Assembly (NCBI GenBank): GCA_016870675.1
Contig: VGAU01000146.1
Location: 1 to 5,094, forward strand
Direction of reading: 5' to 3'
DNA: 5,094 nt
From: Actinomycetota bacterium
Lineage (GTDB): Bacteria; Actinomycetota; Humimicrobiia; Humimicrobiales; Humimicrobiaceae
Shown: in pieces, positions 1 through 5,094 of the stretch
How the letters are laid out: every line of letters begins with the position of its first letter
Position numbering within the stretch: the first letter of the stretch is position 1
Program-made: the position numbers and the translations under genes
Notes under the pieces: model-generated
Databases searched by the model: none
What the model was told of the DNA's origin: nothing
Seen by the model: only the letters and a program-made list of their open reading frames with translations

Positions 1-1034
1 GGGAAATAATACCAGGGGATACTTGCTTCTATCAGGTATCCTCCTTTTGCCAGCCTAGTAGAAGCAATAGTAACTTCTCTGAGTGGTGCATTAGAAAGAG
101 GGAAGCTCATAAATGATTCTGCAAATGTACTGGAGAAATTGCCCGGCGAGAAATCAATTCGATAATCATCACCGTTATAAGATGATATCTGCATATCTTC
201 TTCCAGTTCAGTATCGAATGCAATGGTTATACTGTCACCCTTGTTTAATTGATTGCCGGTATAGTTCTGGCTGAATACATCATCAATCACCTGTACCGCA
301 AAATAGAAATTATCGTCATCCCAGCAGGAATAAAATATACCATCAATATCAGTATGAGAGGTGTAATGTTCTGTTTGAATAGTGGGTACAAAGGCAGAAA
401 AACTCTCAAATTTATCCCACTCCTGAATACTCCCATCTATAACCGGAGGGATATAGCACTTGTAAGAGAAAATAGGAATTCCTGTGGGTATAGTGTTATT
501 AGTTCTGAAAACAGACTGACTTAAAATCTCGCTTTTCTTTTCCTCAATATCAACACTTAAAGCAACATTTTCTGCAGTTTCAATCTTGTACTGCACAGTG
601 AAGTTTACTGTGTTTGAGTTTGTAATTATATTGCCATTATCGTCTATAAGCTGTGATGTCATTTCATATTCACCGGAGCTCCCTGGATTCCAGTTGTATT
701 CGTAAGGAGGGGAGGTGAATGATTTTATCTCACTGTCGTTTACCAGTACCTTTATTGTGTAGTTTGTACTCTCAACTTCTTTTGCCTTTATCTCTACAGG
801 AACAGTTTCATTTTGATTTATAAAACTAAAGGTTTTATTATTTGTTGGAGAAGATATAAATATAGAATATTCTGATTTATTTTCAGGTTCTTCCTGTGCC
901 CCGGAAAAGAAATTCAATGGCATACAGCTTCTGACCGAGAAAAATATGATTATGGCTATTATCAATATTGCTCCAAACAGGATATAGGGAACCTTATCCA
1001 GTATAAATACTCGCCTTTTATGATTCTCGTTCAT
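1..1034 (-). CDS. Membrane-anchored protein with Ig-like and CBM9-like domains (3' end missing)
   Basis: This gene is open from an ATG at 1034 to the left edge, giving 344 complete codons with no stop, so the C-terminus lies outside the window. A short basic N-terminus (KRR, residues 6-8) is followed by one hydrophobic segment at about 16-35. This predicts an N-in signal anchor with the remainder outside the membrane. Residues about 58-147 look like a bacterial Ig-like beta-sandwich, with SPTNNKTF at the start and a GEYEMTSQLIDDNGN-type strand. After a linker (about 150-195), residues about 197-341 match the CBM9/DOMON-like pattern: IDGSIQEWDKF, then CWDDDNFYFAVQVIDD, GDSITIAFDT, YRIDFSPG and GGYLIEASIPW. 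Such domains bind carbohydrates or serve as extracellular beta-sandwich modules; the ligand here is unknown. Cys37 sits in VRSC just after the hydrophobic stretch, but Arg at -2 argues against a lipobox. The start overlaps the upstream stop as ATGA and has AGGA abutting the ATG, so translation is probably coupled. The domain calls are by eye. Confidence 0.82.
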   Translation of the reverse strand, partial: MNENHKRRVFILDKVPYILFGAILIIAIIIFFSVRSCMPLNFFSGAQEEPENKSEYSIFISSPTNNKTFSFINQNETVPVEIKAKEVESTNYTIKVLVNDSEIKSFTSPPYEYNWNPGSSGEYEMTSQLIDDNGNIITNSNTVNFTVQYKIETAENVALSVDIEEKKSEILSQSVFRTNNTIPTGIPIFSYKCYIPPVIDGSIQEWDKFESFSAFVPTIQTEHYTSHTDIDGIFYSCWDDDNFYFAVQVIDDVFSQNYTGNQLNKGDSITIAFDTELEEDMQISSYNGDDYRIDFSPGNFSSTFAESFMSFPLSNAPLREVTIASTRLAKGGYLIEASIPWYYF

Positions 1035-3112
1035 TCCTTTTGCTTTTTCCTTTCATCTATTATCTTATGAGCTAAATTTGGAGGTAATTCTTCATAATGT
1101 GAAAATTTTTGAATAAAACGTCCCCTTCCCTGGGTAAGAGATGTTAGATCAATTGCATAGTTGAAAGTTTCAGATTGGGGGGCAGTGGCTTTTATTAGTT
1201 GTTTTTTATTTTCAATTTGTGTCATTGAAATAATTTTTCCTCTTTTTGCATTTATATCTCCAATTATATCACCCATATACTTTTCAGGTGCTGTAATTTC
1301 CAATTCTGTAATAGGTTCTAATATGACCGGATAAGCCTCCTGCATTCCTTTCTTGAAAGCCATAGACGCTGCTATTTTAAAGGCCATCTCGGACGAGTCT
1401 ACAGTATGATATGACCCATCATACAGATTTACGCTAACATCTACTACAGGGTATTCGGCAAGAACACCCTTTTGAAGAGCTTCTCTGATGCCTTTTTCCA
1501 CTCCTGGTATATAACCTTTGGGAATTGCTCCACCAAAAATACTATTTTTAAATTCGAAACCTCCGCCACTACCAAGTGGTTTGATTTCAATTAAAACATG
1601 TCCGTACTGACCTCTGCCGCCAGATTGTTTTTTATATTTATATTCAGCCCTGGCATCTTTTCTTATTGTTTCTTTATAAGCAACATCCGGTGTTAATATA
1701 TCAATATCGATATCAAATTTCTCTTTTAATTTCTCCCTTGCCATAGAAAGATGCAGCTCTCCCATCCCCCAGAGTATATTTTGGTGTACTTCCAGATTTA
1801 ATTCCTGTCTTATGGTAGGGTCCTCCTGAATCAATTTAGACAGACCATTGCTTATCTTTTCTTCATCTCCTTTACTCCTGGGTATAACTGCTTTGGGCAG
1901 GGTTGGGGAAAAATATTCTGTTTCAGGTATTTTTAATGGCTGATCCTGGCTTGAAATGGTATCATCGTTTGAAATATCCATAATTTTGGATACAGCTACA
2001 ATATCTCCACATGAAGCTTCACTTACATCGCTCTGACTTTTGCCCTGGAGCTTAAATAAATTTGTGAATTTATATGTTTTTCCTGAACTGGATAGGTGAT
2101 AGCTCTCATTTATCTTAATAGTTCCGGTAAAAATTCTAAATATGGATAACTTACCAATATAAGGATCTGCCATAGTCTTAAAAACATATGCCAATACCGG
2201 TCCATCAGGTGAGGACTTTATTTCTACTTCAGAATCTTTGTTTAAATCCTTTGTTTTTATAGGTGTTATATCAAGAGCGGAAGGAAGGAGAGAGTTTATA
2301 TAATCCATTAAAATATCTATGCCAAAATTCTTGCCTGAAGATATGGCAAATACAGGGATTACTTTTCCGGATGTTACCGCTTTTTTAAAAACTTCGCTTA
2401 TTACTTTATTATCAATTTTTTCGCCTTCAAGATATTTATTAAGTAGTTCGTCATCTGTTTCCACTATAGATTCAATCAGTTCATTATGATGACTTTCAAT
2501 TTGACCTTTAATGTTTTCATCTACAGAGGTCTTATTGCCGGTAAAATTTTTTTCTTTGTATTCGTATGCCTGGTTTTGTAGTATATCTACAATCTTTGAA
2601 AAATTTTCACCGCTGTTTAGAGGGATAGTTATAGGAACCAGTTTTAATTTATATTCACTTTTTATATCTTCTACAACTTTAATATAATCTATATTCTCAA
2701 GATCTAATTTGTTAAGTATGCAGAACATTGGTTTGGGATTTTTAGCCAGCAGCTCTATAACCAATTCGGTAGGAGACTGTACCCCGGATTTTGTATCAAC
2801 AACTAAAAGAGCACTGTCTATAACTTTAATTGCAGCCTGAGTCTGTCCTATGAAATCCATATATCCGGGACAATCTATCATATTTATATTAAAATCTTTC
2901 CATTTATAATTAAGTATGCTTGAACTAATGCTGAATCCTTTTCTTGTTTCCAGCGGACTGAAATCGGAAACTGTGTTTTTTGTTTCTATGGTTCCCAATC
3001 TGTCAGTGGCTTTGGAATTATACAGGAGACATTCTGCAAGTGAAGTTTTCCCAGTGCCATTTCCCGAGATAAGACCGATAACTTTGTTGTTAGAGTAATT
3101 TTTACCATTCAT
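1031..3112 (-). CDS. Elongation factor G-like GTPase (FusA2/EF-G2-type paralogue), 693 aa
   Basis: This is a full-length EF-G family translation GTPase, expected to be cytosolic and ribosome-associated. The G domain (about 10-275) has a P-loop SGNGTGKT (16-23), switch I KGFSIS (58-63), G3 DCPGYMDF (80-87) and G4 NKLD (134-137). Domain II follows (about 305-395), then domain III (about 400-478, with GMGELHLSMAREKL), domain IV (about 479-597, with GGRGQYGHV and HTVDSSEMAFKIAAS) and domain V (about 598-675, with EKYMGDIIGDINAKRG). Canonical EF-G has RGITI and DTPGHVDF; here the switch I Thr is Ser61 and the catalytic His is Tyr84. That pattern is typical of the EF-G2-like branch rather than the housekeeping FusA. 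His569 in the domain IV tip, equivalent to E. coli His583, is kept. The ATG at 3112 is preferred because GGGGAGG lies 6 nt upstream. A longer in-frame ATG at 3187 overlaps the promoter, lies upstream of the predicted transcript start, and adds 25 residues that do not look like the family. The cellular role of this branch is poorly defined. Confidence 0.93.
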   Translation of the reverse strand: MNGKNYSNNKVIGLISGNGTGKTSLAECLLYNSKATDRLGTIETKNTVSDFSPLETRKGFSISSSILNYKWKDFNINMIDCPGYMDFIGQTQAAIKVIDSALLVVDTKSGVQSPTELVIELLAKNPKPMFCILNKLDLENIDYIKVVEDIKSEYKLKLVPITIPLNSGENFSKIVDILQNQAYEYKEKNFTGNKTSVDENIKGQIESHHNELIESIVETDDELLNKYLEGEKIDNKVISEVFKKAVTSGKVIPVFAISSGKNFGIDILMDYINSLLPSALDITPIKTKDLNKDSEVEIKSSPDGPVLAYVFKTMADPYIGKLSIFRIFTGTIKINESYHLSSSGKTYKFTNLFKLQGKSQSDVSEASCGDIVAVSKIMDISNDDTISSQDQPLKIPETEYFSPTLPKAVIPRSKGDEEKISNGLSKLIQEDPTIRQELNLEVHQNILWGMGELHLSMAREKLKEKFDIDIDILTPDVAYKETIRKDARAEYKYKKQSGGRGQYGHVLIEIKPLGSGGGFEFKNSIFGGAIPKGYIPGVEKGIREALQKGVLAEYPVVDVSVNLYDGSYHTVDSSEMAFKIAASMAFKKGMQEAYPVILEPITELEITAPEKYMGDIIGDINAKRGKIISMTQIENKKQLIKATAPQSETFNYAIDLTSLTQGRGRFIQKFSHYEELPPNLAHKIIDERKKQKE

Positions 3113-3118
3113 TAATAT

Positions 3119-3125
3119 CCTCCCC
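3119..3125 (-). promoter_or_regulatory. Shine-Dalgarno site of the EF-G-like gene
   Basis: GGGGAGG reads on the minus strand, 6 nt before the ATG at 3112. It decides between this start and the in-frame ATG at 3187, which has no comparable site. Confidence 0.85.
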
Positions 3126-3145
3126 AAAAGTGTCAGATTTTTTTG

Positions 3146-3163
3146 ATTGCACTCAACTGCAAT
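3146..3163 (-). repeat. Inverted repeat in the predicted leader of the EF-G-like gene
   Basis: ATTGCA (3146-3151) and TGCAAT (3158-3163) are perfect 6-bp arms around a 6-nt spacer. The dyad starts just downstream of the predicted transcript start near 3171 and ends about 33 nt before the start codon. It could be an operator or a small leader hairpin. It is short, so chance occurrence in AT-rich DNA is possible. Confidence 0.4.
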
Positions 3164-3177
3164 TAGGCAATAGAAGA

Positions 3178-3206
3178 AATATACCATAAAAATTTTTTTG
3201 TGTAAA
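3178..3206 (-). promoter_or_regulatory. Sigma-A-type promoter for the EF-G-like / Ig-CBM9 unit
   Basis: On the minus strand, the -35 is TTTACA (3206-3201), the spacer is 17 nt and the -10 is TATATT (3183-3178). A TG dinucleotide one base before the -10 adds an extended -10 element. The spacer contains an A7T5 tract that may be intrinsically curved. Transcription should begin near 3171, giving a leader of about 59 nt to the ATG at 3112. The prediction is by consensus match only. Confidence 0.7.
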
Positions 3207-3251
3207 AATAATATTAACCGGTGTTACAGTCTCAAATTGGCTGTAGTGTAG

Positions 3252-3286
3252 GATTATACTTTTGCAATTATTTATATGATATAATC
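3252..3286. repeat. Perfect 7-bp inverted repeat overlapping the lemA -10
   Basis: GATTATA (3252-3258) is the reverse complement of TATAATC (3280-3286), with 21 nt between. The right arm contains the -10 hexamer of the predicted lemA promoter, and the left arm places a TATAAT on the opposite strand. It may be a regulator site or coincidence from two -10-like sequences in AT-rich DNA. Confidence 0.35.
3277..3285 (+). promoter_or_regulatory. Extended -10 promoter for lemA-htpX(-pdxS)
   Basis: TGATATAAT fits the extended -10 consensus TG-N-TATAAT exactly. No good -35 lies 16-18 nt upstream; TTGCAA at 3262-3267 is only 12 nt away. The predicted transcript start is near 3292, giving a leader of about 93 nt before lemA. 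This remains a prediction. Confidence 0.55.
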
Positions 3287-3373
3287 TAAAGTTGTTTATT
3301 TTTAATATGAAAAAATGTAAAATATTTTAATTTAACAGTGAAAAAATAAACCAGTAAATAAAACAAAATAGTC

Positions 3374-3380
3374 AGGAGGT
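3374..3380 (+). promoter_or_regulatory. Shine-Dalgarno site of lemA
   Basis: AGGAGGT lies 4 nt before the ATG at 3385. It is a near-perfect anti-16S match and supports this start. Confidence 0.85.
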
Positions 3381-3384
3381 CATT

Positions 3385-3954
3385 ATGTTAACAGGAGTAA
3401 TTTCCCTTATAGCAATAATTGCAGGAATAATAATAATACTGCTTTTTATTGGAATAGGTATATATAATTTAATAGTATCTTTAAGAAATAAGGTTGACAA
3501 TTCATGGCATCAGATTGATGTACAGCTCAGGAAAAGATACGATTTAATACCAAATCTGGTGGAGACAGTGAAAGGATATGCCAAACACGAAAGGGAAACC
3601 CTGCAGAATGTTATCAATGCCAGAAAACTGGGTATTGACGCAAAAACAGTAAAAGAGCAGGCAAAAGCCGAAAATATGATAACAGGTACCTTAAAGTCGT
3701 TATTTGCATTGTCTGAGAATTATCCTAACCTTAAAGCGGACCAGCATTTTTTAAGATTAATGGAACAGCTTAATGGCATTGAAAGTAATATTGCTTACGC
3801 AAGACAATTTTACAATGATATGGTTATGAAATTTAATACCAGAATACAAACATTTCCTGGAAATATATTTGCCAGAATGTTTAATTTCTTGTCAAGAGAT
3901 TATTTTGAAATAGAAGAAGTTTCAGCCAGAGAACCGGTTAAAGTAAAGTTTTAA
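3385..3954 (+). CDS. lemA: LemA family membrane protein
   Basis: This 189-aa protein has the usual LemA length and layout. One N-terminal membrane segment (about 4-30, very rich in Ile) is followed by a helical domain. The family signature is clear: SLRNKVDNSWHQIDVQLRKR (32-51), then YDLIPNLVETVKGYAKHE (52-69). Later come ENYPNLKAD (111-119), the N-I-A-x-A-R-x-x-Y-N segment (135-144), FNTRIQTFP (150-158) and the C-terminal FEIEEVSAREPVKVKF. The biochemical role of LemA is not established. The domain is a helical bundle, and the gene is often found next to htpX-type proteases, as here, which suggests a shared role at the membrane. The start is fixed by the AGGAGGT site, and it is the first gene of the predicted rightward operon. 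Nothing is truncated or missing. Confidence 0.95.
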   Translation: MLTGVISLIAIIAGIIIILLFIGIGIYNLIVSLRNKVDNSWHQIDVQLRKRYDLIPNLVETVKGYAKHERETLQNVINARKLGIDAKTVKEQAKAENMITGTLKSLFALSENYPNLKADQHFLRLMEQLNGIESNIAYARQFYNDMVMKFNTRIQTFPGNIFARMFNFLSRDYFEIEEVSAREPVKVKF

Positions 3955-3977
3955 TAACAGGTGATTTTTCTATAAAA

Positions 3978-3984
3978 AAAGGTG
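3978..3984 (+). promoter_or_regulatory. Probable weak Shine-Dalgarno site of htpX
   Basis: AAAGGTG ends 11 nt before the ATG at 3996. It is weaker and further away than the sites of lemA and pdxS, so HtpX may be made at a lower level from the shared transcript. That last point is inference. Confidence 0.45.
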
Positions 3985-3995
3985 TGACTTAGGTA

Positions 3996-4940
3996 ATGTA
4001 TGAACAAATTGCCAGCAACAGGGCAAAAACCGTATTTATAATAATTGGGTTTGTTGTATTTATAACTCTGGTAGGATTTGCCCTTGGCTATTATCTTGAC
4101 TGGCGTTATGGCGTTAGTAATAACTATTCGATAATACTTATGATATTTGCACTTATATTGGCAGTTATTATGAGTTTTTCAAGTTATTATTATAGCGATA
4201 GAATTGTACTGAGCCTGACCGGAGCCAGACCTATATCCAGAGAAGAGAACCCGAGAGTCTATTATATGGTAGAAGGACTATCAATAGCTGCCGGGCTGCC
4301 TATACCTAAAATTTATGTAATAGGCGATAAAGGTATGAATGCATTTGCAACAGGGCGAAATCCTCAAAAAGGAGTAATAGTCTTTACTCAGGGTCTACTT
4401 GATAATCTTAATGATGAAGAATTAAAAGGGGTCATCTCGCACGAATTATCTCATATAAAAAATTATGATATTCTACTGGGAACGATAGTTGTTGTTATGG
4501 TGGGAATGATTACTATAATAAGTAATATTATATTTAGGTCTCTTATATTTGGAGGCGGGAGCAGGAGAAGGTCATCAAAAGGCTCAGGCGGCGGAATATT
4601 ATCATTAATTTTAATAATAGTAGGGATATTGCTTATATTATTGTCTCCTATAATTGCTACTTTAATAAGACTTGCTATAAGCAGGAATAGGGAATTCCTG
4701 GCAGATTCAACTGGAGCTTTAATTTCAAGGTATCCTGCCGGACTGGCAAATGCACTTAAAAAAATCAGTATGCATAGCGAAGTAAAAACTGCCACCAGCG
4801 CAACTGCACATTTATTTATTGCCAATCCAATTGGTGAGAAATCTAAGGTTATGTTTAAAAGTTTGTTTAATACGCACCCTCCTACAGAAGAAAGAATCAG
4901 GAGGCTTGAAAATATGTCTTTAGGAGTGGGAATAAAATAA
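3996..4940 (+). CDS. htpX: HtpX-type M48 family membrane zinc metalloprotease
   Basis: This 314-aa polytopic M48B peptidase is expected to cleave misfolded or damaged membrane proteins from the cytosolic side. Two membrane segments open the protein (about 13-35 and 43-66), and two more lie at about 158-180 and 200-226. The zinc site is HELSH (149-153) with third ligand Glu233 in NREFLAD (231-237), so all catalytic residues are present. Other family marks are PKIYVIGDKGMNAFATGRNP (104-123) and the C-terminal HPPTEERIRRLE (294-305). A Gly/Ser/Arg-rich loop (186-200) separates membrane segments 3 and 4, as is common in the family. It starts 41 nt after lemA with no terminator between. A nearby ATG at 4000 is out of frame, so 3996 stands. 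Length and motifs are normal for HtpX. Confidence 0.95.
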   Translation: MYEQIASNRAKTVFIIIGFVVFITLVGFALGYYLDWRYGVSNNYSIILMIFALILAVIMSFSSYYYSDRIVLSLTGARPISREENPRVYYMVEGLSIAAGLPIPKIYVIGDKGMNAFATGRNPQKGVIVFTQGLLDNLNDEELKGVISHELSHIKNYDILLGTIVVVMVGMITIISNIIFRSLIFGGGSRRRSSKGSGGGILSLILIIVGILLILLSPIIATLIRLAISRNREFLADSTGALISRYPAGLANALKKISMHSEVKTATSATAHLFIANPIGEKSKVMFKSLFNTHPPTEERIRRLENMSLGVGIK

Positions 4941-4942
4941 TT

Positions 4943-4949
4943 GGAGGTG
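4943..4949 (+). promoter_or_regulatory. Shine-Dalgarno site of pdxS
   Basis: GGAGGTG lies 10 nt before the ATG at 4960, within the 19-nt gap after htpX. The gap has no room for a promoter or terminator of its own. Confidence 0.8.
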
Positions 4950-4959
4950 TTTTAACAAG

Positions 4960-5094
4960 ATGGAGAAAGGAACGTTAAAGGTAAAAGCCGGGCTCGCTCA
5001 GATGCTTAAAGGTGGAGTAATAATGGATGTCACCTCCCCCGAGCAGGCTAAAATTGCAGAGGAAGCAGGGGCAGTATCAGTAATGGCTCTGGAG
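4960..5094 (+). CDS. pdxS: Pyridoxal 5'-phosphate synthase lyase subunit PdxS (5' end only)
   Basis: Only the first 45 codons are present; the gene runs off the right edge. The peptide contains KGGVIMDVTSPEQAKIAEEA (17-36) and then GAVSVMALE, a near-invariant PdxS/SNZ N-terminus. Asp23 in IMDV corresponds to the conserved active-site Asp of the family. The Schiff-base lysines lie beyond the window. PdxS condenses ribose 5-phosphate, glyceraldehyde 3-phosphate and ammonia into PLP; the ammonia comes from the glutaminase PdxT, whose gene commonly follows pdxS but is out of view. It starts 19 nt after htpX on the same strand, so it is probably read through from the lemA promoter, although an internal promoter inside htpX cannot be excluded. 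Confidence 0.95.
   Translation, partial: MEKGTLKVKAGLAQMLKGGVIMDVTSPEQAKIAEEAGAVSVMALE

Larger units (their letters stand above)
3113..3384. other. Divergent intergenic regulatory region
   Basis: This 272-bp AT-rich stretch separates the two transcription units and contains both predicted promoters. The predicted starts lie about 120 bp apart (near 3171 and 3292). Between and around the promoters are several short dyads: TACAG-N11-CTGTA (3225-3245), TAAC-CGGT-GTTA (3215-3226) and GATTATA-N21-TATAATC (3252-3286). From 3290 to 3373 the sequence is a very A/T-rich leader without an ORF or a convincing RNA structure. No tRNA, recognisable riboswitch or terminator is visible. Confidence 0.6.

Noticed and set aside
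249..524. Plus-strand reading frame of 91 codons
   Set aside because: It lies entirely antisense to the Ig/CBM9 gene, has no Shine-Dalgarno site, and its peptide resembles no family I recognise.
2916..3098. Plus-strand reading frame of 60 codons
   Set aside because: It is antisense to the conserved P-loop and switch region of the EF-G-like gene, which fully explains the lack of stops.
1031..3112. TetM-like ribosomal protection (tetracycline resistance) protein
   Set aside because: TetM-type proteins keep the canonical DTPGH motif and are about 640 aa with a different domain IV tip. This protein is 693 aa with DCPGY and the EF-G-type HTVDSSEMAF tip.
3145..3163. CIRCE (HrcA) heat-shock operator
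   Set aside because: Only a GCACTC half-site is present. The second arm GAGTGC is missing at the required spacing, so the dyad is a different one.
3262..3285. TTGCAA plus TATAAT as a standard -35/-10 promoter
   Set aside because: The spacer is only 12 nt, too short for sigma-A. The extended -10 TG is a better explanation.
3955..3995. Terminator between lemA and htpX
   Set aside because: The only pairing is an A/T-only TTTTT-ctat-AAAAA stem with no GC-rich arms and no trailing U-run, so read-through is expected.
4463..4825. Minus-strand reading frame of 120 codons
   Set aside because: It is antisense to the catalytic and membrane part of htpX; its hydrophobic stretches mirror codon bias on the other strand.

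Overview
The window looks like ordinary chromosome from a low-GC bacterium, probably Gram-positive or a related low-GC lineage. It is AT-rich, Ile ATA and Arg AGA codons are common, and the main genes carry strong GGAGG-type Shine-Dalgarno sites. There are no rRNA or tRNA genes, no insertion sequences and no CRISPR array. The sequence alone does not fix the genus.

The layout is two divergent transcription units around a central intergenic region (3113-3384). Leftward (minus strand), a sigma-A-like promoter at 3178-3206 drives a gene for a divergent EF-G paralogue (FusA2/EF-G2-like, 693 aa). Its stop codon overlaps, by ATGA, the start of a membrane-anchored protein with an Ig-like domain and a CBM9-like domain. 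That second gene runs off the left edge.

Rightward (plus strand), an extended -10 promoter at 3277-3285 precedes lemA, then an htpX-type M48 membrane zinc protease, then the first 45 codons of pdxS (PLP synthase lyase subunit), which runs off the right edge. The spacing is tight (41 and 19 nt) and no terminator is visible, so the three are probably co-transcribed. LemA plus HtpX is a recurrent pair thought to act in membrane protein quality control. PdxS makes the cofactor pyridoxal 5'-phosphate together with PdxT, which is not in view.

The points most worth a second look are: the EF-G paralogue, whose GTPase switch residues are altered while its domain IV tip is intact; its translational coupling to an exported Ig/CBM9 protein; the addition of pdxS to the lemA-htpX unit; and inverted repeats between the divergent promoters. 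I see no clearly new biological system here.
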